Source: Ancylobacter polymorphus
GTDB lineage: Bacteria > Pseudomonadota > Alphaproteobacteria > Rhizobiales > Xanthobacteraceae
NCBI RefSeq assembly: GCF_030813495.1
Contig: NZ_JAUSUI010000005.1
Span: 62,001-126,000, forward strand
DNA length: 64,000 nt
Direction of reading: 5' to 3'
The notes beneath the pieces are model-generated. The model saw only the letters and a program-made list of their open reading frames with translations. It was not told the origin of the DNA and ran no database searches. Below are positions 15,338 through 23,058 of this stretch, piece by piece; position 1 is the stretch's first letter; the number at the start of each line of letters is the position of its first letter. The translations under genes and the position numbers were made by a program.

Positions 15338-16042
15338 TCACGAGCCGTGCGGGCCCGCCGCGTGCGCCCCGCCCTTGAAGCGGGAGATCGTCCAGCCGGT
15401 GGCCAGCACGATCACCGCGCCGGCGGCGGCGGCGGCATATTCATAGTGATGGACCACGGCCTCGCCGAAATAGTCCAGCACCTTCACGTCGGAGACGAAC
15501 ATCTCGCCGGCCACCCAGCCCAGCAGCGCCGCGCCGGCCCACACCAGGAAGGGGAAGCGGGCCAGCAGGCCCATGATCAGCGCCGCGCCGGCGATGATCA
15601 TCGGGATGGAGATGACGAGACCGATGATGATGAGCGTCCAGTTGCCATCCGCCACGGCGGCGATGGCGACGACATTGTCGAGGCTCATCACCAGATCGGC
15701 GACGGCGATGGTGCCGACGGCGCGCCACAGATTGTCATGCGCGGCGACGCCACCTTCCTCGCCCTCTTCCGGCAGCACGAGATCAACGGCGATGTACATG
15801 AGCGCCAGCGAACCGACGATGCGCAGCCAGGGCAGGCCGAGCAGAACGGCGATGATGGCGGTGAACACGATGCGCATGCCGACGGCGACGCCGGCGCCCA
15901 GGATCATGCCGGTGCGGCGCATCTTGTCGGGCAGCGAGCGGCAGGCCATGGCGATGACCACGGCGTTGTCGCCCGAAAGCAGGACGTTGATCCAGATGAT
16001 TTTGAGAAGTGCCAGCCAGAATAGCGGCTCAAGGTAGCTCAT
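15338..16042 (-). CDS. TerC-family integral membrane protein (copy 2)
   Basis: 234 residues, multi-pass membrane protein. It shares the TerC signatures with copy 1: NVLLSGDNAVVIAMACRSLP and LVMSLDNVVAIAAVA, both with the conserved Asp residues, and has the same helix order, so the two genes are tandem paralogues from an old duplication (clearly diverged). The acidic loop PEEGEEGG near residue 95 differs from copy 1 (DEGGDGHHVES, His-containing), which may change metal preference. The start is supported by GAGGGA 11 bases upstream. Likely transports Mn2+ or another divalent metal; individually regulated. Confidence 0.88.
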   Translation of the reverse strand: MSYLEPLFWLALLKIIWINVLLSGDNAVVIAMACRSLPDKMRRTGMILGAGVAVGMRIVFTAIIAVLLGLPWLRIVGSLALMYIAVDLVLPEEGEEGGVAAHDNLWRAVGTIAVADLVMSLDNVVAIAAVADGNWTLIIIGLVISIPMIIAGAALIMGLLARFPFLVWAGAALLGWVAGEMFVSDVKVLDYFGEAVVHHYEYAAAAAGAVIVLATGWTISRFKGGAHAAGPHGS

Positions 16043-16283
16043 TGCGGTCGTTCCCTCACCTTCCCGTCCGGATGCGGACGGGACTCCAAGTCAGTTGTGT
16101 CGGCGTTGGCGCGCCATGATTTGAGGTGAGGCAAGAGGAGGTGGCTCCGGCGGGCCCACTCCCGGGCGCTCTTGGCGCGCCATTAACGGCATCCCCGCTG
16201 CGGGCCACTTCTCCATGGCCGGACCCCCGCAGCGCCCATTCGGGGAACATACATAATAATCCATGCGGTGGCCAAGCCCGAAT
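16043..16283 (-). promoter_or_regulatory. structured leader and promoter region of terC copy 2
   Basis: About 240 bp read leftwards. A block ATTATTATGTATG (minus strand, 16248-16260) matches 12 of 13 bases in the promoter of terC copy 1 and is flanked by 7-bp inverted arms ATTCGGG/CCCGAAT (16238-16244, 16277-16283). Downstream, the leader can fold into a long stem (GCTGCGGG/CCCGCAGC) and, just before the ribosome-binding site, a perfect 8-bp hairpin CCCGTCCG/CGGACGGG (16063-16070, 16075-16082). I looked for the conserved core of the yybP-ykoY Mn2+ riboswitch and did not find it. Confidence 0.45.
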
Positions 16284-16346
16284 ACCGCATTTTTCTCAGC
16301 AAATGATGCTGCGAGAGCTTAGTCTACGCTGCTTCGCAAAAAGAAA

Positions 16347-16374
16347 CACCCCGTCCGAAGGCCCGGACGGGGTG
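16347..16374 (-). terminator. intrinsic terminator of ndk
   Basis: Perfect 11-bp stem (16347-16357 with 16364-16374), 6-base loop, followed on the minus strand by TTTCTTTTT. It begins 45 bp after the ndk stop codon. Confidence 0.88.
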
Positions 16375-16418
16375 CGATTTCAACGCCTTGCCACCCTGAC
16401 GGGCGGCAGATCGTGCGA

Positions 16419-16841
16419 TCAGCCGACGATTTCGTTGCCGGAGAAGAACTGCGCGATCTCGATCTGCGCATTCTCCAGGCTGTCGGAACCATGGGCCGAG
16501 TTCTCGCCGACGGACAGGGCGAATTCCTTGCGGATGGTGCCCTCGGCCGCGTTGGCCGGGTTGGTGGCGCCCATCACTTCACGGTACTTGGCGACGGCGT
16601 TCTCGCCTTCCAGCACCTGCACGACGATCGGCTCGGAGATCATGAAGTCCACGAGCTCGCCGAAGAAGGGGCGCTCCTTGTGGACGCCGTAGAAGGTCTC
16701 GGCCTGGGCGCGGGTCAGCTGAATGCGCTTCTGCGCGACGATGCGCAGGCCCGCCTTCTCGATCAGCGCGTTGACGGCGCCGGTGAGATTGCGACGGGTG
16801 GCGTCGGGCTTGATGATGGAAAAAGTGCGCTCGAGCGCCAT
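16419..16841 (-). CDS. ndk: nucleoside diphosphate kinase
   Basis: 140 residues, the normal family length. Transfers the gamma phosphate from ATP to other NDPs and dNDPs to balance nucleotide pools. The N-terminal [17 protein letters not shown] and the active-site region ENSAHGSDS, with the phosphorylated histidine H117, are intact. AGGGA lies 8 bases before the ATG. It is monocistronic with a strong terminator. No unusual features. Confidence 0.98.
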   Translation of the reverse strand: MALERTFSIIKPDATRRNLTGAVNALIEKAGLRIVAQKRIQLTRAQAETFYGVHKERPFFGELVDFMISEPIVVQVLEGENAVAKYREVMGATNPANAAEGTIRKEFALSVGENSAHGSDSLENAQIEIAQFFSGNEIVG

Positions 16842-17064
16842 GGTCTGTTTCCCTGGAAATGTGGGGGCGAAAAGTTCGCAGCGGCTTATAGCGGCGCCTC
16901 CGCCTGCGGACAAGAGAAGCGCGGGCGGCGTTTTCGACACGCCTTGGCAACACCGTCCGCCGAATCGTTCGTACACGAAATAACCCGCTTGCGGCGGAAC
17001 CCCTCGGCGCTCATCTGTTTAGGCAACAGAGCGGCCGGAGTGCCGCAGCGCAGGGATGTTACCG

Positions 17065-17271
17065 ATGAAGAAATGTGTTCTGGCCATCGCGGGGATGGTG
17101 GCCGTGCTTGTGGGTTTTCTCGCCGTGCCGTTCCTTCCCGTCGCCGACGCGACGACCGATCCGGCGCGGGAGCCGGCGGGGTACAAGACCTGCTATCTCG
17201 AACGGCGCGCCGTGTTCACCGAGGGTGCCCCGCGCTGGGTGAAGGCGCCGCGTTGCGTATTCGCGGAATAA
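17065..17271 (+). CDS. small secreted peptide with C-x20-C module (copy A)
   Basis: 68 residues. It has a signal peptide of about 28 residues (MKKCVLAIAG, hydrophobic core, cleavage likely after VADA) and a mature part of about 40 residues with exactly two cysteines 21 positions apart. Comparison with the gene at 17523 shows the pattern C-x4-R-x-V-x3-G-x4-V-x2-P-x-C in both. I start at the second ATG, 8 bases after AGGGA; an ATG nine bases upstream (17056) is less well placed. I do not recognise the family. Likely periplasmic or outer-surface, with one disulfide (inference). Confidence 0.65.
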   Translation: MKKCVLAIAGMVAVLVGFLAVPFLPVADATTDPAREPAGYKTCYLERRAVFTEGAPRWVKAPRCVFAE

Positions 17272-17522
17272 TCGCCGTTCACGACTTCATGATTACCTCT
17301 TGGAACTCTTCCGGGAGTACGCACGTTAAGTAGGCGTTAACGGACGAAACGAGACGCAGACGAATGAACGGACCTGAAACGTATCGTTCCGCTGCAGCCG
17401 CCAGAACGGGCGGCGCAGAGAGAGAAGTTCTGCGCCTGGAGTTTCGTGTCGAAGTGATGAGCGCGTTAAGGACGCAATGAAGCCCGGTGGCCTCCCCACC
17501 GGCAGGTGGATGAGGTGCCGCG

Positions 17523-17741
17523 ATGTACAAGGCCATTGCCATCAGTGCTGTTGCCGCCGTCATGGGTTTCACCGCGCTCTTCGTCGGCGCGGCCGACGCC
17601 ACCGGCTATTTCAAGCGCCAGCTTCCCGTCGCCACGGTCGAGATCCCCGTCGAGCAGGTGGCCGGCGACTGCGTGATGCAGTCCCGGTGGGTCACCGATG
17701 CCGGCCGCATGGTCGAGGTCGAGCGCCCGGTCTGCTACTGA
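17523..17741 (+). CDS. small secreted peptide with C-x20-C module (copy B)
   Basis: 72 residues. The signal peptide (MYKAIAISAVAAVMGFTALF, cleavage probably after the Ala-rich stretch) is followed by a short mature domain ending GDCVMQSRWV...ERPVCY with the same C-x20-C spacing as copy A. GAGGTG sits 5 bases before the ATG. A hairpin CCGGTGG/CCACCGG at 17484-17502 lies in the leader, and a terminator follows at 17878. The 251 bp between the copies holds no other gene that I can support. Function unknown. Confidence 0.65.
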   Translation: MYKAIAISAVAAVMGFTALFVGAADATGYFKRQLPVATVEIPVEQVAGDCVMQSRWVTDAGRMVEVERPVCY

Positions 17742-18235
17742 GGTCCGGCGGTCATTGAGGGCGCTGTCGTCGGTCTCGTCGGACACACACTCCACCTCAC
17801 TGCACTCATCATCCACTGGTTTCACAGGTTAGGCTCGCGGCATCCCCACTCCCCCAAGCCCCAACGCGAGCCCATCAGCCCCGGCTTCTCCCCCAAGGAG
17901 CCGGGGCACTTTTTTGCGCGGCGCTCAGCCCACCGGATGAACAACAGCCAACGGCGCGTTCAGCCTGCGTTGCGCCGCCCTATGCAGGATAGGGGCATTC
18001 CGGAAACGGAACAGCCAATGGCAGCCGCCGTTCCCGCCGACCCGGCGGAGGCTCGAGGCTGGAACGCCCCGGCCGCGCTGCGCGCGGCCGGGGCGCTTCC
18101 CCCTCCCCTACGCCAGCTTCGGCGACGCTGATAGAAATCATCATCACTGCGAATTAGTCCGCCCTGCCAAGCTGTTGCACACTGCCGGCCTCTGTCTGGC
18201 GCGCCCTTGCGCCGAGCTTGACCGGGAGTTTCCTC
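17742..18235. other. intergenic region before DinB-family gene
   Basis: 494 bp. Apart from the terminator at 17878-17907 I see no supportable gene. A GC-rich self-complementary stretch (CGGCCGCGC near 18069) could form a hairpin. A short open frame at 17937-18131 has Arg/Pro/Ala-rich composition and no ribosome-binding site. The promoter of the DinB-family gene is presumably at 18130-18220 (GAATTAG near 18151 is the only AT-rich patch). Confidence 0.4.
17878..17907 (+). terminator. intrinsic terminator
   Basis: 9-bp stem GCCCCGGCT/AGCCGGGGC (17878-17886, 17899-17907) followed by ACTTTTTT. It terminates the transcript of the small secreted peptide genes. Confidence 0.88.
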
Positions 18236-18790
18236 ATGCCGACCTCGCCGCTGCCCGAGACGTTGGAACAGCTCGTCACGCATCGCTACCGCACCTTCGC
18301 CGCCTATAATCAATGGGCCAATCAGCGCCTCTACGCCGCCGCCGCCCGGCTTGGCGACGAGCAATACAAGGCCGCGCGCGGCGCGTTTTTCGGCTCGGTG
18401 CATGGCACGCTGAACCATCTTCTGGTGGGTGACCGGCTGTGGATGCGCCGGCTCACCGGGTCCGGCATGGAGCCTGCGGGTCTCGACGCTATCCTGTTCG
18501 AAACGCTCGCGGAACTGGCGCCGGCCCGCGCGGCCGAGGACGCCCGCATCAGCGCCTATGTGGAGGGGCTCGACGTGGGGACACTGGCGGCCGAGCACAG
18601 CTATGTCACCGTCAACGGCACCCGTTTCACCCAGGTTCTGGCGACGATTCTCGACCATGTGTTCAATCACCAGACCCATCACCGCGGCCAGGTTCACTGT
18701 ATTATCAGTGGCTTGCTCGGCAACGACGCCGCGCCCTCGCTCGATCTCATCGCCTTCCAGCGCGAGAGCGGCATTTCCCGCCGGGGCTAG
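18236..18790 (+). CDS. DinB-family (DUF/YfiT-like) metal-binding protein
   Basis: 184 residues, four-helix-bundle DinB superfamily. The metal-binding histidines are in place: LNHLLVGDRLW (H61) and the HxxxH pair in FNHQTHHRGQ (H145, H149). Such proteins are often thiol- or metal-dependent transferases or stress proteins; the exact activity cannot be stated. GGGAG lies 7 bases before the ATG; a TTG at 18218 would add six residues and is less likely. The ABC-F gene starts 54 bp downstream, in the same direction. Confidence 0.85.
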   Translation: MPTSPLPETLEQLVTHRYRTFAAYNQWANQRLYAAAARLGDEQYKAARGAFFGSVHGTLNHLLVGDRLWMRRLTGSGMEPAGLDAILFETLAELAPARAAEDARISAYVEGLDVGTLAAEHSYVTVNGTRFTQVLATILDHVFNHQTHHRGQVHCIISGLLGNDAAPSLDLIAFQRESGISRRG

Positions 18791-18844
18791 GCCAGGCGCG
18801 CCGGCACTCTTGCCGGCCGGCCGCCGGCGCGGCACAAGACGGGC

Positions 18845-20716
18845 ATGATCATTCTCGACGATATCTCGCTCCGCATCGCCGGCCGGCTTCTGATCGACCA
18901 CGCCTCGGTGGCGCTGCCGGAAGGCGCGCGGATCGGCCTCGTCGGTCGCAACGGCACCGGCAAAACCACGCTTTTCCGCGCCATAACCGGCGAATTGGAG
19001 CTGGAGAGCGGAGATATCCGCATCCCCGCCGCCGCCCGCATCGGCCAGGTGGCGCAGGAGGCGCCGGCCGGGCCGGAGAAGCTGATCGACGTGGTGCTGG
19101 CCGCAGACACCGAACGCGCCAAGCTGTTGACCGAACGCGAGAAAGCCACCGATCCCGCGCGCATCGCCGAGATCGAGCTGCGCCTCGTCGACATCGACGC
19201 CCATGCCGCGCCGGCACGCGCGGCGCGCATCCTCGCCGGCCTCGGCTTCGACGACGCCGCCCAGCAGCGCGCCTGTTCGGAGTTTTCCGGCGGCTGGCGC
19301 ATGCGGGTGGCACTCGCCGCCCTGCTCTTTGCCGAGCCGGACCTGCTGCTGCTGGACGAGCCGACCAACTATCTCGATCTCGAAGGCACGCTTTGGCTGC
19401 AGGACTTCCTGTCCCGCTACCCGCGCACCGTGCTGATCGTCAGCCATGACCGCGAGTTGCTCAACCAGTCGGTCGGCTTCATCCTGCATCTCGATCAGGG
19501 CAAGTTAACCCTTTGGCGCGGCGGGTATGATTCCTTCGAGCGCCAGCGCGCCGAGAAGCAGGTCGTCGACCAGAAGGCGCGCGCCAAGCAGGAAGCCAAG
19601 CGCAAACATATGGAAGCCTTTGTCGAGCGCTTCCGCGCCAAGGCGACCAAAGCCAAGCAGGCGCAGTCCCGGCTGAAGGCGCTGGCCCGCATGGCGCCGA
19701 TCGCGGAAGCCGCGAGCGAACAGGCGGCGGCGATCTCCATCCGCCATCCCGAGCGCATCCCCTCGCCGCCGATCCTCACTTTGGACGGTGTCTCGGCCGG
19801 TTATGCGCCGGGCAAGCCGGTGCTGCGCAACCTTACCCTGCGCGTCGACCATGACGACCGCATTGCCCTGCTCGGACCGAACGGAAACGGTAAGTCCACA
19901 TTCGCCAAGCTGATTTCCGGCCGGTTGGCACCGCTTGGCGGCAGCATCGTGCGCGCGGCCGGGCTCGACATCGCCTATCTCGCCCAGCACCAGCTCGACG
20001 AGCTGGTCGCGAATGAGACGGTCTACGACCATGTGCGCCGGCTGATGCCGGAGGCGCCGGAGGCCAAGGTGCGCTCGCGCGCGGCGGAAATGGGCTTTTC
20101 CGGCGCGACGGCCAATACGATCATCGCGGCGCTGTCGGGCGGCGAGAAGGCGCGGCTGCTGCTCGGCCTCGCCGCCTTTCATGGCCCGCATCTGCTGATC
20201 TTGGACGAGCCGACCAACCATCTCGACATCGCGGCGCGGCAGGCGCTGATCGAGGCGATCAACGATTTTCCCGGCGCCGTCATCCTCATCAGCCACGACC
20301 GCACCCTCCTCGACGCCTCCGCCGAGCGATTGTGGCTGGTGGCGGAGGGGACGGTGCGCCCCTATGACGGCGATCTCGACGAATATCAGCGGCTCGTCGT
20401 CGGCCGCACCGCCTCCGCGTCGCGCAAGGAGGCGGCGGGCAGCCGCGCCGACGAACGGCGGCAGGCGGCGGATCGGTGCAGCGAGACGGCGCCGCTGCGC
20501 AAGCGGATCAAGGATCTCGAGGCGGCGATGGCGAAGCTGGAACGCAGCCTCAGCGCGCTCGACGCCAAGCTGGCCGACGACACGCTGTATACGCGCGCGC
20601 CGCTGGAGGCGCAGCGTTTGGCACGTGAGCGCAGCGCGGCGGCGGAAGCGCTGGCGAGGGCGGAAGAAGACTGGCTCGAAGCCTCGGCCGCGCTTGACGA
20701 GGCCATGGCCCCCTAA
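18845..20716 (+). CDS. ABC-F family ATPase (Uup/YheS-like translation factor)
   Basis: 623 residues with two ABC nucleotide-binding domains and no membrane segments. NBD1: Walker A GRNGTGKTT, signature FSGGWRMR, Walker B LLLLDEPTNYLD. A basic linker helix pair (about 235-280, rich in Lys/Ala/Gln) follows, then NBD2 with GPNGNGKST, LSGGEKARL and LLILDEPTNHLD. The C-terminal about 90 residues form a predicted coiled coil. ABC-F proteins bind the ribosomal E site and relieve stalling; length and layout fit the YheS group best. Confidence 0.93.
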   Translation: MIILDDISLRIAGRLLIDHASVALPEGARIGLVGRNGTGKTTLFRAITGELELESGDIRIPAAARIGQVAQEAPAGPEKLIDVVLAADTERAKLLTEREKATDPARIAEIELRLVDIDAHAAPARAARILAGLGFDDAAQQRACSEFSGGWRMRVALAALLFAEPDLLLLDEPTNYLDLEGTLWLQDFLSRYPRTVLIVSHDRELLNQSVGFILHLDQGKLTLWRGGYDSFERQRAEKQVVDQKARAKQEAKRKHMEAFVERFRAKATKAKQAQSRLKALARMAPIAEAASEQAAAISIRHPERIPSPPILTLDGVSAGYAPGKPVLRNLTLRVDHDDRIALLGPNGNGKSTFAKLISGRLAPLGGSIVRAAGLDIAYLAQHQLDELVANETVYDHVRRLMPEAPEAKVRSRAAEMGFSGATANTIIAALSGGEKARLLLGLAAFHGPHLLILDEPTNHLDIAARQALIEAINDFPGAVILISHDRTLLDASAERLWLVAEGTVRPYDGDLDEYQRLVVGRTASASRKEAAGSRADERRQAADRCSETAPLRKRIKDLEAAMAKLERSLSALDAKLADDTLYTRAPLEAQRLARERSAAAEALARAEEDWLEASAALDEAMAP

Positions 20717-20890
20717 TGGGCCGGCCGGCTGCACCAAGACGGCATTCGGACTGAGGTCCACTTTTGTTTGCAGGGATATGAGTTGAGGTCGGGCCGGGCA
20801 CCGCGCCCGGCGCGATGCCGTATGCGCAGTGAGCATTGTCGCCAGATTCACTGTCTGTGAGCCACCGCACCGCGTGAAGCCCAAAAGCAA

Positions 20891-20917
20891 AAAGCCCCGG
20901 CACAAGGCCGGGGCTTT
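20891..20917 (-). terminator. intrinsic terminator of the porin gene
   Basis: Perfect 11-bp stem AAAGCCCCGGC/GCCGGGGCTTT (20891-20901, 20907-20917), 5-base loop, followed on the minus strand by TTGCTTTTGG. It ends the porin transcript and may also stop the converging ABC-F transcript. Confidence 0.85.
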
Positions 20918-20941
20918 CCGTAGAGCCGATCCTGGAAGGGA

Positions 20942-22258
20942 TCAGAAAGAACGCTTCGCCGAGAAGGTGACGCGGTTCTGCTCGGTGGTGTCGGTCACAG
21001 AGGTGCCGAAGTAGGAATTGCCACCGCTGTATTCGGCCGACAGGTAGTCGTACTGCAGGACGAGGGTCAAGCCCTTGACCGGCTTCCAACCGATGTTCAC
21101 GCCGACGTTGTAGCCGGTGAAGTCGATGCTATTGATGTTGTCAACCGCGTAATCGTCGGAAGCGGTGTAGCTACCCACCAGGGTGGTGAAGACGGCGGGC
21201 GTCCAGTAGTGGGTCAGCGAACCACCGACGTACCAGCCGGCGACGCCGTCACCGTAGTAGTCGACAACCGGGAGAGCGCCGGCGAGGCCGAGATAGCCCG
21301 GAGCGCCCTTGGAGTAAGCGCCTTCGACGTACAGGGTGGTGGTCTCAGCGAAGTCGAAGCGCACACCAGCGAGAGCGGCCCAGCCGGAGTCGTCGGCGCT
21401 CGAGATGAAGCCCGTGCCACCGAGGCCTACATAGTAAACATCGCCGATGTTGTGGTAAGCACCGGAGATCTTGAACGCACCCCAGGTGCCTTCATAGGCA
21501 ATGTTCGCGACGATGTCCGGAACCTGCTGGCCCTGGGTCGTGAACGAACCACCGAACGGCGTGAAATCGCCGAAGCCGTAGTCGTCTTCGCGAGCCTGAC
21601 CGTCTTCGAGGGCGATGGTCGCCGAGAAGCCATTGCCGAAGTCAGCGGTGTACTGGATCACGTTGAGCGACTGATCCGAGTAGAAGTTACCCGGACGGAT
21701 GCCGTACCAGCCGTCACCAGCCCAGAAGTCGAAGGCCGAAGTGGCCTGACCGAAGGTGAAGCCCGCGAACTGGATATAGCCGTACTTCAGGACAGCGCGG
21801 TTACGCGTGGTGTCCGAGAAGACCGCCGAGGTGGTGCCGTCGTCGGTCAGACCGTAGCCGTAGTTCTGGCCCTGCTCGATGCGAGCTTCGATGTAGGAAC
21901 GCAGGGTGCCGTATTCGGTCTGGGTGCGAGCGTCGAGCTGAACAGCGGCGCGGCTGTAGAAGTCGAACTGACCATCCGGCTTGCCGGTGTAACGGAAGAA
22001 GCCTTCGCCAACTTCGTAGGCGCTAACAGTGCGCTCGACCTTGGTGTAGTAGGTGTCGGCCGTCACATAGCCACCGACCTTCAGGCAGGTATCGGTGCCG
22101 GGGATGTAGTAGAAGCCCGCGCCGTAGGTGGAGCAGATCTTCACATATTCCGCAGCCTTCACCTTCACAGGCAGATCGGCCGCCGCAGCAGTCCCGACCA
22201 TCGCAAGCCCGGCAACCGAGCCGAGCAGCACATTCTTAATGACCGTCTTCAATTTCAT
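20942..22258 (-). CDS. outer-membrane porin, Rhizobiales Porin_2 family
   Basis: 438 residues. The signal peptide is MKLKTVIKNVLLGSVAGLAM with cleavage after AAA. Mature start ADLPVKVKAAEYVKICSTYG is the classic Rhizobiales porin N-terminus (Omp2b/RopA type), with the conserved pair C42/C58. The rest alternates aromatic beta strands and acidic loops and ends in a C-terminal Phe (SAKRSF), the outer-membrane sorting signal. Forms a trimeric 16-strand channel for small hydrophilic solutes. GGGGGAGA precedes the ATG directly. The codon usage (many GTC, ACC, GAC; less extreme third-position bias toward C/G runs) suggests high expression. Confidence 0.96.
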   Translation of the reverse strand: MKLKTVIKNVLLGSVAGLAMVGTAAAADLPVKVKAAEYVKICSTYGAGFYYIPGTDTCLKVGGYVTADTYYTKVERTVSAYEVGEGFFRYTGKPDGQFDFYSRAAVQLDARTQTEYGTLRSYIEARIEQGQNYGYGLTDDGTTSAVFSDTTRNRAVLKYGYIQFAGFTFGQATSAFDFWAGDGWYGIRPGNFYSDQSLNVIQYTADFGNGFSATIALEDGQAREDDYGFGDFTPFGGSFTTQGQQVPDIVANIAYEGTWGAFKISGAYHNIGDVYYVGLGGTGFISSADDSGWAALAGVRFDFAETTTLYVEGAYSKGAPGYLGLAGALPVVDYYGDGVAGWYVGGSLTHYWTPAVFTTLVGSYTASDDYAVDNINSIDFTGYNVGVNIGWKPVKGLTLVLQYDYLSAEYSGGNSYFGTSVTDTTEQNRVTFSAKRSF

Positions 22259-22568
22259 TCTCCCCCAAATTGGACCAATGTTGGGTTTTCGATTGTCAGG
22301 ACCCGCCGCACGGCGCGGCACCCACAGCGATACTGTTCGAAACCACCGGGCGGTGCAAAGCCAAAGTGGTACCAAAGGCCCCTCGGCGCCCATTCCGCCA
22401 CGATGTGTTGCTGTCGAGACACAATTCTCACGCCACACTCGCCCACCACGAGACTGCCGGAAACGCCGTCAAAAGCCTTGGTAAATCAGGGATTAACGGG
22501 CACGCGCCCGAATTCTTCCCCGTAGGGCGCCGCGGAATGTGGCGGAAGGCGCCACCCCTGGGCCGCAA
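22259..22568. other. porin upstream region
   Basis: 310 bp between the porin start and the holC stop, both leftward. It should hold the porin promoter and a long 5' leader, as is common for regulated porins. I see no supportable gene and no confident -35/-10 pair. The DNA is more AT-rich near 22270-22300 and 22430-22500. Confidence 0.35.
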
Positions 22569-23015
22569 TCAGCGGCGCTGCCAGCGCCCGTTCTCGTCCT
22601 GCTGCCAGTAGGTCACGTTGTGACCTTCGGCCTTCGCCGCGCGCCACGCCTGGCGAACAGGTTCGACGGCTTCGGAATCGTTGCCGTCAAAGAGATGGAT
22701 CACCCGCTGATAGCGGCCCGTGTCGGGAATCAGCGCGCCATCAATGAGAAAGCGCACCACAGCGCCGTTGAGATTCGATTCGTCGGTGGTGAGCAGGATG
22801 GGCTGCCGGGCCGGCTCGCCCTGGCGGTCGGTGCCGTGCGGCAGGAAGGCCGCGTCGTCATAGGTCCACAGCAGGGCGTCCAGCGCCTCGATGCGCTCCG
22901 TGGACGTCGCCTGCACCGCGCAGCGCCAGCCCCGCTCCAGGCACTTCTCCAGAAGCTGGGGCAAGGCGGCGTCGAGCGGCCGGTTCTGCAGGTGATAGAA
23001 GAGCACGTCGCTCAA
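22569..23015 (-). CDS. holC: DNA polymerase III subunit chi
   Basis: 148 residues. Chi bridges the clamp loader and single-stranded-DNA-binding protein in the replicative polymerase. The N-terminus MSDVLFYHLQ, the segment LDALLWTYDDAAFLPHG and the C-terminal HNVTYWQQDENGRWQRR are characteristic of alphaproteobacterial HolC. It follows pepA by 43 bp in the same direction, a gene pair conserved across Proteobacteria. Confidence 0.94.
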   Translation of the reverse strand: MSDVLFYHLQNRPLDAALPQLLEKCLERGWRCAVQATSTERIEALDALLWTYDDAAFLPHGTDRQGEPARQPILLTTDESNLNGAVVRFLIDGALIPDTGRYQRVIHLFDGNDSEAVEPVRQAWRAAKAEGHNVTYWQQDENGRWQRR

Positions 23016-23058
23016 GGTCCCCTCCCCCGCAGGCCCGGCCGCGCGCTGCCCGTGTCAG

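Noticed and set aside
16043-16283. yybP-ykoY Mn2+ riboswitch before terC
   Set aside because: TerC/Alx genes often carry it, and the leader is structured, but the conserved GGGGAGUAGC-type core and the matching second strand were not found by eye on either terC gene. A covariance search would decide.
17477-17758. Alternative open frame starting before copy B of the small peptide
   Set aside because: Overlaps the well-supported secreted peptide in another frame; no signal peptide and Cys/His/Arg-rich composition.
17937-18131. Possible 64-residue protein
   Set aside because: Arg/Pro/Ala-rich composition, no ribosome-binding site, in GC-rich intergenic DNA after a terminator.
22661-22680. GGTTCGA tRNA T-loop-like string
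   Set aside because: Lies inside holC, with no acceptor or anticodon stem around it. No tRNA gene was found in the window.
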